Shown piece by piece: positions 1 through 6,112 of a stretch of DNA of 10,985 nt. The stretch's first letter is position 1. The number at the start of each line of letters is the position of its first letter. The position numbers and the translations under genes are program-made. This DNA comes from Ruminococcaceae bacterium UBA2806 (lineage in GTDB: Bacteria; Bacillota; Clostridia; Oscillospirales; Acutalibacteraceae): assembly GCA_002351795.1 (NCBI GenBank), contig DEHG01000072.1, positions 28,595 to 39,579 on the forward strand, read 5' to 3'. The notes under the pieces were generated by a model. That model did no database searches, was not told the DNA's origin, and saw only the letters and a list, made by a program, of their open reading frames with translations.

Positions 1-98
1 GTTGGCTGCGGTTGTTACTTAATATACAATGTGTTACTATGATTTTGTGCCAATGATGCATTAATGCCTTGTGCGGGCACGCACCGGCAAGCGTCTGA

Positions 99-650
99 AC
101 GATCGACGCAAAGGATACATATACCAAAGGTCATTCCGGACGTGTTGCGGACTATTCAAGAGAGATCGCAAAGCGTTACGGTTATAATGAAAACGAGCTT
201 AATGATATCTATATGACGGGATTGCTTCATGATATAGGAAAGATCGGTGTTCCTGACGCAGTAATAAACAAACCCGGAAGACTTACCGATGAAGAATATG
301 ATATCATTAAAAAGCATCCTGTAATGGGCGCAACAATACTCGAAAATATTAAAGAAAAGAGGGAGCTTGCTATCGGCGCAAGATCGCACCATGAAAAATA
401 CGGCGGCGGATATCCTGATGGTATCAAGGGCGAGGAAATTCCGGAGCAGGCAAGGATAATTGCTGTTGCTGACGCTTATGACGCAATGACCAGCTACAGG
501 AGCTACCGTGATCCCATGCCGCAGGAAAAGGTAAGAAGTGAGATCGAAAAAGGCAAGGGAACTCAGTTTGATCCGCAGTTTGCCGATATTATGCTTGAAA
601 TGATGAATGAGGATAAAAAATATGATCTGCGGGAAAAGAAAAAATCGTGA
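99..650 (+). pseudogene. HD-GYP domain protein (c-di-GMP phosphodiesterase family), 5'-truncated or interrupted
   Basis: The translation carries the HD-GYP hallmarks in order: TIDAKD and TKGHS at 99-137, the HD pair in LLHDIGKIG (228-233), an HH pair (387-392), GYP in GGGYPDG (408-416), then the RIIAVADAYDAMTS segment that ends the metal site. Known members hydrolyse cyclic di-GMP with a di- or tri-iron centre and usually follow a sensory or receiver domain. Here no such domain is encoded. The frame is closed by TGA at 96-98, directly before conserved TIDAKD, and by another TGA at 54-56. No ATG, GTG or TTG occurs in frame until ATG 213. A protein started there (145 aa) would lack the GHS histidine, which I take to be an early metal ligand, so it is probably inactive. 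Neither other frame of 1-98 continues the family. The gene may be a decaying remnant, or a sequencing or assembly error may sit near position 96. The 3' end is intact and followed by a terminator. Confidence 0.7.
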
Positions 651-689
651 TCTCTGCGTCACAGCAATAGTATTTTTTCCGTAAAACAG

Positions 690-715
690 CGGGCAGCTTC
701 GGCTGTCCGTTTTTT
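690..715 (+). terminator. Intrinsic terminator of the HD-GYP gene
   Basis: An 8-bp stem (CGGGCAGC with GCTGTCCG, one G-U pair) closes on a TTCG tetraloop and runs straight into six T. It lies 40 nt after the HD-GYP stop codon. This is a textbook rho-independent terminator and separates that gene from the rnf transcription unit. Confidence 0.9.
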
Positions 716-790
716 GATGCAAAACCAAAGATAAGTCATTTTATTGCCATTTTGTATAAAAACATTATAAAAACTTATGCAAATCAAACA

Positions 791-819
791 TTGGCGAAAT
801 GATGAATTTGTAGTATAAT
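791..819 (+). promoter_or_regulatory. Promoter of the rnf operon (sigma-A type)
   Basis: TTGGCG (791-796) and TATAAT (814-819) are separated by exactly 17 nt. The -10 box is perfect and the -35 box matches the vegetative consensus at its first three bases. A/T-rich sequence lies upstream (about 740-790). Transcription would start near 826, giving a leader of roughly 140 nt before rnfC. No start site has been mapped; this is a sequence match only. Confidence 0.75.
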
Positions 820-830
820 TATAATGTTTG

Positions 831-857
831 TGCAGACGAAAATTGTCGGAATCTGCA
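831..857 (+). promoter_or_regulatory. Leader hairpin 1 of the rnf mRNA
   Basis: TGCAGA (831-836) pairs with TCTGCA (852-857), and CGA (837-839) can pair with TCG (846-848) inside it, leaving a three-base bulge (GAA). It begins a few bases after the predicted transcription start, so it could act as a 5'-end stabiliser or as the first element of a regulatory leader. It matches no riboswitch class I recognise. Confidence 0.5.
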
Positions 858-860
858 TAA

Positions 861-898
861 TATGCTTTTAGGGAATGTTTTCCTTAGATAAAAGCATA
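861..898 (+). promoter_or_regulatory. Leader hairpin 2 of the rnf mRNA
   Basis: A perfect 10-bp stem, TATGCTTTTA (861-870) with TAAAAGCATA (889-898), is topped by an inner GGAA/TTCC stem (872-875 with 880-883) on a TGTT loop. The two are separated by an asymmetric internal loop (G871 against 884-888). A run of A, not T, follows, so it is not a + strand terminator. Its function is unknown. Confidence 0.55.
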
Positions 899-924
899 CA
901 AAAAGGATTTGAAGAAAGAAAAAA

Positions 925-942
925 ACGGGAGCTGTCTCCCGT
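925..942 (+). promoter_or_regulatory. Leader hairpin 3 next to the rnfC ribosome binding site
   Basis: A perfect 7-bp stem, ACGGGAG with CTCCCGT, sits on a CTGT loop and ends 15 nt before the rnfC Shine-Dalgarno sequence (958-962). Its 3' arm (TCTCC, 935-939) is also complementary to GGAGG at 958-962. Opening the hairpin could therefore hide the ribosome binding site. Read on the minus strand, the same hairpin is followed by six T and looks like an intrinsic terminator. Confidence 0.55.
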
Positions 943-969
943 ACCAAAAAAGGAATCGGAGGAATGAGT

Positions 970-2295
970 ATGAAGCTTCACGGTATTAAGGCACCGCATA
1001 AGAAGAATACGGCAGACTGCGAACCTGTGCGTATCCCCATCCCGAAGACTGTGACAATTCCTATGTCAATGCACATAGGAAAGCCCGCTAAGCCCATTGT
1101 AAAAAAGGGCGATACCGTCAAGGTAGGTCAGCTTATCGGCGAACCTGACGGTTTTGTATCCTCGACGATACATTCAAGCGTTTCCGGCAAGGTCACTAAA
1201 GTAGACGATATGATATCGTCTATGGGTATGAAGATACAGTGCATAACTATTGAAAGCGATGGTCAGCAGACTCTGTCGGAAGAGGTCAAAGCACCTAAGG
1301 TAACGGATTTTGAAAGTCTTAAAACCGCTGTAAAGGCAAGCGGAGTCGTTGGTCTCGGCGGCGCAGGCTTCCCTACCTTTGTAAAGCTCAGTGTAAAGGA
1401 TCTCGAAAAGGTCGAAGCTGTTGTCATCAATGCCGCTGAATGTGAGCCATATATCACATCTGACACCCGTACAATGATGGATAACGGAGACTATGTTTTC
1501 AAGGGTATTGACGCTCTCAGAAAATACATGAAGGTCAAGCGCTTCATTATAGGCATTGAAAACAACAAAAAGGACGCTATTGCAAAAATGCAGGAGCTTG
1601 CCTCAAAGACAAAGGATGTTGAAGTACACGTTCTGCCCTCGATCTATCCTCAGGGCGGTGAAAAAGTCCTGGTATTCAATACCATGGGACGTGTTATCCC
1701 CAAGGGCGCACTTCCGCTTGATGTAGGCGCAGTTGTTATCAATGTTACGACCCTTGCATTTATCGGTCATTATCTTGAGGACGGGATACCGCTCGTTGAA
1801 AAATGCATTACAGTTGACGGTTCCGCAATAAAGGAGCCTAAAAATGTCATCGCTCCGATAGGAACATCAATTGCCGATCTTATCGAGGCTGCGGGCGGAT
1901 ATAAGACCGAGCCTAAAAAGATACTTTACGGCGGTCCGATGATGGGCATTGCCGTACCGAGCAATGCAGAGCCTGTTCTTAAAAATACAAATGCAATCAT
2001 AGCTATGGACGAAAAAGAAGCAATGCCGAAAAAGACAACTGCCTGCATTGGCTGCGGCGCTTGTCTTAACCATTGTCCGTTCAGGCTTGACCCGAGGGCT
2101 ATCGCAAAGGCTTACCAGCTTGACAGGGGCGAGGATCTTGAAAAGCTGTGCGTTGATCTTTGCATGGAATGTGGCTGCTGCAGCTTTGTATGTCCAGCAA
2201 ACCGTCCTCTCGTTCAGACAAATAAGCTTGCAAAAATAAAGCTTCGTGCTTATCAGACAAAGAAAAAGGCCGAAGCGGAAAAGGAGGGTAAATAA
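970..2295 (+). CDS. rnfC: Ion-translocating oxidoreductase complex subunit C (RnfC)
   Basis: RnfC is the peripheral NADH/NAD+-binding subunit of the Rnf complex, passing electrons between the iron-sulfur chain and NAD at the cytoplasmic face. The 441-residue protein has an N-terminal barrel-like region (about 1-105) and a Rossmann-like nucleotide-binding core with VGLGGAGFPT (G128-T136) and AECEPY. Near the C-terminus are two 4Fe-4S motifs: C359, C362, C365, C369 followed by P, and C398, C401, C404, C408 followed by P. Two ATGs are possible. ATG 964 lies only one base after GGAGG (958-962), too close for initiation. ATG 970 has a 7-nt spacing and gives MKLHGIKAPH, like known RnfC starts, so I chose it. 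It is the first gene of the operon, led by a structured 5' UTR. Its stop overlaps the rnfD start by one base (TAATG). Confidence 0.95.
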   Translation: MKLHGIKAPHKKNTADCEPVRIPIPKTVTIPMSMHIGKPAKPIVKKGDTVKVGQLIGEPDGFVSSTIHSSVSGKVTKVDDMISSMGMKIQCITIESDGQQTLSEEVKAPKVTDFESLKTAVKASGVVGLGGAGFPTFVKLSVKDLEKVEAVVINAAECEPYITSDTRTMMDNGDYVFKGIDALRKYMKVKRFIIGIENNKKDAIAKMQELASKTKDVEVHVLPSIYPQGGEKVLVFNTMGRVIPKGALPLDVGAVVINVTTLAFIGHYLEDGIPLVEKCITVDGSAIKEPKNVIAPIGTSIADLIEAAGGYKTEPKKILYGGPMMGIAVPSNAEPVLKNTNAIIAMDEKEAMPKKTTACIGCGACLNHCPFRLDPRAIAKAYQLDRGEDLEKLCVDLCMECGCCSFVCPANRPLVQTNKLAKIKLRAYQTKKKAEAEKEGK

Positions 2296-3245
2296 TGGCA
2301 AAACTCATTTCCAATGTTTCCCCTCACTTTTCGGGGAAAAGAACCACTCAGAATATAATGCTTGATGTTATAATAGCATTAATGCCTGCCGCAGTTGCTT
2401 CCGTTATAATATTCGGACTCAGGGCTTTGGTTGTTGAGGTCGTATGTGTTGCGACCTGCGTTGCATCCGAGTTTTTGTTTGAAAAGCTCTGCAAGCGTGA
2501 CTGCACAGTATTTGATCTTTCAGCTGTTGTAACAGGTCTGCTGCTTGCCTTCAATCTGCCCGTAAGTATCCCGATATGGCAGGCTGTTATCGGCAGTATT
2601 GCCGCTATTATCGTTGTAAAGCAGCTTTTCGGCGGTATCGGTCAGAATTTCGCCAATCCCGCCATTACCGCAAGAATAATCATGCTTGTCGCCTTTGCAG
2701 GCTCAATGTCAAACTGGTCAAAGCCCGTTGACTGGAGCAGATCTGTATACGGCGCTGACGCTGTTTCGGGCGCAACTCCGCTTGCAGCTGCTGCAAAGGG
2801 TCAGACAGAATTCATGCCCGACTATCTTACGCTGTTTTTAGGTCATCACGGCGGCTGTCTCGGAGAGACTTGTGCTCTTGCAATTATTCTCGGCGGACTG
2901 TATCTGCTTGTAAGAGGAATAATCTCATGGCATACCCCTGTTGCATTTATCGCAACTGTTGCGCTTATGTCTCTTATCTGCGGAAAGGACGTACTGTATC
3001 AGCTGCTTTCTGGCGGACTTCTCCTCGGCGCATTCTTTATGGCAACGGATTATGCTACAACGCCTTCGACAAAATGGGGCAAAATTGTTTTTGGCATCGG
3101 CTGCGGACTTGTGACTATCCTTATACGCTTCTGGGGTAATCTGCCTGAGGGCGTTTCCTACTCTATACTTCTTATGAATATACTCACCCCCTATATTTCA
3201 AAGCTTACTCAGCAAAAGCCGCTTACGGGAGGTGTTAAGGTGTGA
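2295..3245 (+). CDS. rnfD: Ion-translocating oxidoreductase complex subunit D (RnfD)
   Basis: RnfD is an integral membrane flavoprotein, related to NqrB, thought to lie in the ion-conducting part of Rnf. The 316-residue protein is almost entirely hydrophobic helices. Family landmarks include the N-terminal SPHF...RTTQNIMLDVIIALMPA region and GQNFANPAITARI. The motif VSGATPLA places the covalently FMN-bound threonine at T161 (codon 2775-2777). Attachment would need an ApbE-type flavin transferase, which is not encoded in this window. A purine-rich site, AGGAGGG (2282-2288), lies inside the end of rnfC. The start overlaps the rnfC stop by one base, and the stop TGA overlaps the GTG start of rnfG, so translation is probably coupled along the operon. 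Nothing is missing or truncated. Confidence 0.95.
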   Translation: MAKLISNVSPHFSGKRTTQNIMLDVIIALMPAAVASVIIFGLRALVVEVVCVATCVASEFLFEKLCKRDCTVFDLSAVVTGLLLAFNLPVSIPIWQAVIGSIAAIIVVKQLFGGIGQNFANPAITARIIMLVAFAGSMSNWSKPVDWSRSVYGADAVSGATPLAAAAKGQTEFMPDYLTLFLGHHGGCLGETCALAIILGGLYLLVRGIISWHTPVAFIATVALMSLICGKDVLYQLLSGGLLLGAFFMATDYATTPSTKWGKIVFGIGCGLVTILIRFWGNLPEGVSYSILLMNILTPYISKLTQQKPLTGGVKV

Positions 3246-3769
3246 AAGATATACTCAAGCCAATAATCGTTCTTACCTGCATCTGTCTTGTTGTTACAAC
3301 GCTTTTAGCTGTGGTCAATTCCGTAACTGCGCCTATTATCAAAGCTGCTGAGGAAAAGGCTGCTGAGCAGGCAAGGTCGGAAGTTCTGAAGGAAGCAAAA
3401 AGCTTTGAGCTTATGAAAAACGTAAAGCTCCCCGAAGGAGTCACAGAGGTTTATAAGGGCAGCGATGGAACGGGATTTGTCTTTATGCTTAAAACAAAGG
3501 GCTACGGCGGAGATGTAAGTCTCATCTGCGGTATGCGTCCCGATGGTTCTATCGAGGCAATGAAAACCCTTTCACATAGTGAAACAACAGGAATCGGCTC
3601 TAAGGTAATGGATAATGAAACAGGTCTTAATCAGAAATTTCCGGGCAAAACTGCACAGGATCAGGATTCCGTTGAAGCTGTTTCGGGCGCAACTATTTCC
3701 TCCAAGGCATATAAGGCAGCTGTAAGATCGGCATTTGAAGCCTTTGAAATTGTAAAGGGGGTAAAATGA
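3242..3769 (+). CDS. rnfG: Ion-translocating oxidoreductase complex subunit G (RnfG)
   Basis: RnfG carries a covalently bound FMN on the outer side of the membrane and is homologous to NqrC. The 175-residue protein has one N-terminal membrane anchor (about residues 7-27, strongly hydrophobic) and then an FMN-binding domain. That domain contains GYGGDVSLICGM, SHSETTGIGSKV and VSGATISS, the last placing the flavinylated threonine at T151. It is somewhat short for the family but complete. The start is GTG in a GTGA overlap with the rnfD stop, preceded by GGGAGG (3227-3232) at a 9-nt spacing. The 3' end overlaps the rnfE start (ATGA). The 18 bases coding for its AVSGAT are identical to those in rnfD (see findings). 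Confidence 0.94.
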   Translation: MKDILKPIIVLTCICLVVTTLLAVVNSVTAPIIKAAEEKAAEQARSEVLKEAKSFELMKNVKLPEGVTEVYKGSDGTGFVFMLKTKGYGGDVSLICGMRPDGSIEAMKTLSHSETTGIGSKVMDNETGLNQKFPGKTAQDQDSVEAVSGATISSKAYKAAVRSAFEAFEIVKGVK

Positions 3770-4461
3770 TGAATAAAACTGCACAGAATTTTGTTAAGGG
3801 TATCATCAAGGAAAACCCCGTTCTGGTACTGGTACTCGGTACCTGTCCGACGCTTGCTACTTCGACAAGCGTTATTAATGCACTGGGTATGGGCGCTGCG
3901 GCAACAGTTGTTCTGCTTTGCTCCAATATCGTTATTTCGGCTTTGAGAAAGGTAATTCCGGATAAGGTAAGAATTCCCTGTTATATTGTTCTTATTGCCG
4001 GCTTTGTTACAATGGTACAGATGCTTGTAAAGGCATTTGCTCCCGAGCTTGACAAGGCTCTCGGAATTTATCTCCCGCTTATAGTTGTAAACTGTATTAT
4101 TTTAGGTCGTGCGGAAATGTTTGCAAACAAGAACAATGTTTTTGATTCCGCAATTGACGCTCTGGGAATGGGAGTAGGCTTTACTCTTGCCCTTTTCTGC
4201 ATGGCAACGATAAGAGAGGTATTCGGAAACGGTACTTTTGCCGGCATACCGATACCCGTTTTAGCTGATAATCATATTTCAATACTGACAATGGCACCCG
4301 GCGGATTCTTTGTTTTCGGACTGCTTATCGCCGCTGTCAACAAATTCGGCAAATATAAACCAAAGAAAAAGAACTTCGGCTGCGAGGGTTGTCCCCAGGC
4401 TGACAGCTGCGGCAAAACAAGCTGCGAAAAGGACGGAAAGGAGGCTGCCGTAAATGACTAA
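3766..4461 (+). CDS. rnfE: Ion-translocating oxidoreductase complex subunit E (RnfE)
   Basis: RnfE is a multi-helix membrane subunit homologous to NqrD. It pairs in inverted orientation with RnfA, and the two hold a [2Fe-2S] cluster in the membrane. The visible landmarks are KGIIKENPVLVLVLGTCPTLA with C27 and LPLIVVNCIILGRAE with C110, the two cysteines expected to bind that cluster. The 231-residue protein has about six hydrophobic helices, then a basic segment and an unusual cysteine-rich tail (C206, C209, C215, C220). Two adjacent ATGs exist (3766 and 3769). The G-rich site GGGGG at 3757-3761 is 4 nt from the first and 7 nt from the second, so the second may be the true start (230 aa, MNKTAQNF). 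The stop lies 8 nt inside rnfA. Confidence 0.94.
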   Translation: MMNKTAQNFVKGIIKENPVLVLVLGTCPTLATSTSVINALGMGAAATVVLLCSNIVISALRKVIPDKVRIPCYIVLIAGFVTMVQMLVKAFAPELDKALGIYLPLIVVNCIILGRAEMFANKNNVFDSAIDALGMGVGFTLALFCMATIREVFGNGTFAGIPIPVLADNHISILTMAPGGFFVFGLLIAAVNKFGKYKPKKKNFGCEGCPQADSCGKTSCEKDGKEAAVND

Positions 4462-5047
4462 GTTTATCGTTATCCTGCTTTCAGCAGTATTTATAAATAA
4501 CTATGTGCTTTCACGTTTTCTCGGTATCTGCCCCTTCCTCGGCGTATCGAAAAAGCTTGATTCCGCAACGGGAATGAGCCTTGCTGTTATATTTGTAATG
4601 CTCATGGCGACAGCTGCAACATATCCGATACAGAAGTTCCTGCTTGATCCCAATGGTCTTGGATATTTACAGACTATCGTATTCATTCTTGTAATAGCTG
4701 CCCTTGTACAGCTTGTTGAGATCGTTCTGAAAAGATATGTACCGTCACTTCATAAATCTCTCGGCGTATATCTTCCGCTTATAACAACAAACTGCGCTGT
4801 TCTCGGCGTTACCATCCTGAATATTGACGAGGGATATAATTTTGCCGAGGCTATGGTAAATTCACTCGGCAGCGGTCTCGGATTTTTCCTTGCTATGGTA
4901 ATGTTCTCAGGCGTTCGCTCAACGATAGAGGGCAGCGATATCCCCGAAAGCTTCAAGGGTCTGCCTGTAACGCTTACTGCGGCAGCTATCACATCACTGT
5001 CATTTTTAGGTTTCAGCGGTGTGATCGAGAACCTGTTCCCGATGTAA
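4454..5047 (+). CDS. rnfA: Ion-translocating oxidoreductase complex subunit A (RnfA)
   Basis: RnfA is homologous to NqrE and to RnfE, and forms the other half of the membrane [2Fe-2S] site. The 197-residue protein has about six transmembrane helices, starting immediately at the N-terminus. NNYVLSRFLGICPFLGVS contains C26, and LPLITTNCAVLGVTIL contains C114, the two expected cluster ligands. Length is typical for the family. The start is set by AAGGAGG (4438-4444) inside the end of rnfE, 9 nt upstream. The 8-nt overlap with rnfE suggests coupled synthesis of the two partner subunits. RnfB follows after 15 nt. Confidence 0.95.
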   Translation: MTKFIVILLSAVFINNYVLSRFLGICPFLGVSKKLDSATGMSLAVIFVMLMATAATYPIQKFLLDPNGLGYLQTIVFILVIAALVQLVEIVLKRYVPSLHKSLGVYLPLITTNCAVLGVTILNIDEGYNFAEAMVNSLGSGLGFFLAMVMFSGVRSTIEGSDIPESFKGLPVTLTAAAITSLSFLGFSGVIENLFPM

Positions 5048-5062
5048 TGACGGAGGTGCGAT

Positions 5063-5905
5063 ATGTTAACTGATATTTTAACTGCCGTCATTCCTGTTGT
5101 GATAATCGGTATTATCTGCGGAGCAGTTCTTGTTATTGCTTCAAAGCTTATGGCGGTAAAGGAAGACGAAAGATTCCCTAAGATAAGAGAATGTCTCCCC
5201 GGCGCAAACTGCGGCGCTTGCGGATTTGCAGGCTGCGACGGCTATGCAAAGGCTCTTTGCGAAAAAGAGGGTACGCCGACTAATCTTTGTGTTCCGGGTG
5301 CGGACGCTGTTTCAAAGCAGCTCAGCGAGATCATGGGCGTTGAATTTGAGGATGTTATCGAGCAGGTCGCTGTTGTACACTGCGGCGGCGATTGTGAGAA
5401 AACCCAGGACAAATACGAATACAAGGGCATACAAAGCTGCAGCGCTGCAAAGCTGCTTTACGGCGGCAAGGGAAGCTGCACATACGGCTGTCTCGGTCTT
5501 GGCGACTGTGCAAATGTCTGCCCTCAGAATGCAATATCAATCGTTAACGGTGTTGCAAGAGTTGATCCGAAGGAATGTATAGGCTGCGGACTTTGTACAA
5601 AGACCTGTCCTCAGAAGCTTATTTCACTTGTTGCCGATGCTGAAAAGGTCGTTGTTGCCTGCAGCAACAAGGATAAGGGCGCTGTTACCCGTAAGGTTTG
5701 CACAAACGGCTGTATCGGCTGCAAAAAGTGCGAAAGAGTATGTCCTCTTTGTGCGATCAAAGTTGTTGACAACTGTGCTGTTATTGATTATGAAAAATGT
5801 ACGGATTGTCCGGATTTCGGTATCTGCGCTAAGAACTGCACAACGGGCTGCATAATGCTTTCTGATCTGAGCGGTCTGCACAGAATGAAGGAAGAAAAAA
5901 AATAA
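5063..5905 (+). CDS. rnfB: Ion-translocating oxidoreductase complex subunit B (RnfB), multi-cluster ferredoxin type
   Basis: RnfB is the likely entry point for electrons from reduced ferredoxin, anchored by one N-terminal helix (about residues 7-29). The Fe-S domain follows in LPGANCGACGFAGCDGYAK, with C50, C53, C58 and C76 in the C-x2-C-x4-C-x17-C pattern of the family. The C-terminal half has ferredoxin motifs: C139/C143/C149/C153-P (loosely spaced), C172/C175/C178/C182-P, C217/C220/C223/C227-P, and C246/C249/C255/C259. About five 4Fe-4S clusters are therefore plausible, more than in the proteobacterial protein; extended RnfB forms are known in acetogens and other Clostridia. At 280 residues it is complete. 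GGAGG (5052-5056) sets the ATG. It is the last gene of the operon, followed by a terminator. Confidence 0.95.
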   Translation: MLTDILTAVIPVVIIGIICGAVLVIASKLMAVKEDERFPKIRECLPGANCGACGFAGCDGYAKALCEKEGTPTNLCVPGADAVSKQLSEIMGVEFEDVIEQVAVVHCGGDCEKTQDKYEYKGIQSCSAAKLLYGGKGSCTYGCLGLGDCANVCPQNAISIVNGVARVDPKECIGCGLCTKTCPQKLISLVADAEKVVVACSNKDKGAVTRKVCTNGCIGCKKCERVCPLCAIKVVDNCAVIDYEKCTDCPDFGICAKNCTTGCIMLSDLSGLHRMKEEKK

Positions 5906-5913
5906 TAAATTAT

Positions 5914-5962
5914 AATCGGCTGCTGCAAGATCCATCGTTTTGCAGCGGTCGATTTTTGTTTT
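5914..5962 (+). terminator. Intrinsic terminator of the rnf operon
   Basis: A 15-bp stem (5914-5928 with 5940-5954, two G-U pairs) has an 11-nt loop and is followed by a T-rich tract (TTTTTGTTTT counting the last stem bases). It starts 9 nt after the rnfB stop and should end the rnf transcript. Confidence 0.88.
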
Positions 5963-6039
5963 ATAAAAACCGGTGAATACCTCATGCATTGTGTACAAAT
6001 AATAATTATATAAAATATAAAATTAAATAAGATAAACTC

Positions 6040-6068
6040 TTGAATCAGGGCGCAAAAAATGGTATACT
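6040..6068 (+). promoter_or_regulatory. Promoter of the ClpP-like protease gene (sigma-A type)
   Basis: TTGAAT (6040-6045) and TATACT (6063-6068) are 17 nt apart. A nearly pure A/T stretch (about 6000-6034) lies directly upstream and resembles an UP element. Transcription would start near 6075, giving a short leader of about 38 nt. The rest of 5963-6039 shows no gene. Confidence 0.7.
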
Positions 6069-6112
6069 TGAATGTGTGCTGTTATGCCCTGTTCATAGAA
6101 CGGAGGTATGAC

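Noticed and set aside
79..113. Resemblance to a GEMM-I (c-di-GMP-I) riboswitch: CACGCAC, GGCAA and GACGCAAAG occur in the right order, just before a c-di-GMP enzyme.
   Set aside because: The GACGCAAAG part encodes conserved DAK of the HD-GYP domain. The GNRA-capped stem between GGCAAAC and GGACGC is missing, and no second stem with a GGTTACCG-like end follows. Probably coincidence.
156..728. A 190-codon open frame on the minus strand.
   Set aside because: It lies antisense to the HD-GYP coding sequence and its terminator, its translation resembles no family I know, and it has no convincing ribosome binding site.
964..969. ATG 964 as the rnfC start.
   Set aside because: Only one base separates it from GGAGG. 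ATG 970, two codons later, has a normal spacing and a family-like N-terminus.
6059..6112. N-terminal extension of the ClpP-like protease from ATG 6059.
   Set aside because: It would start inside the promoter (before the -10 box), has no ribosome binding site, and the added residues do not fit the family; GGAGG sits correctly for ATG 6113.
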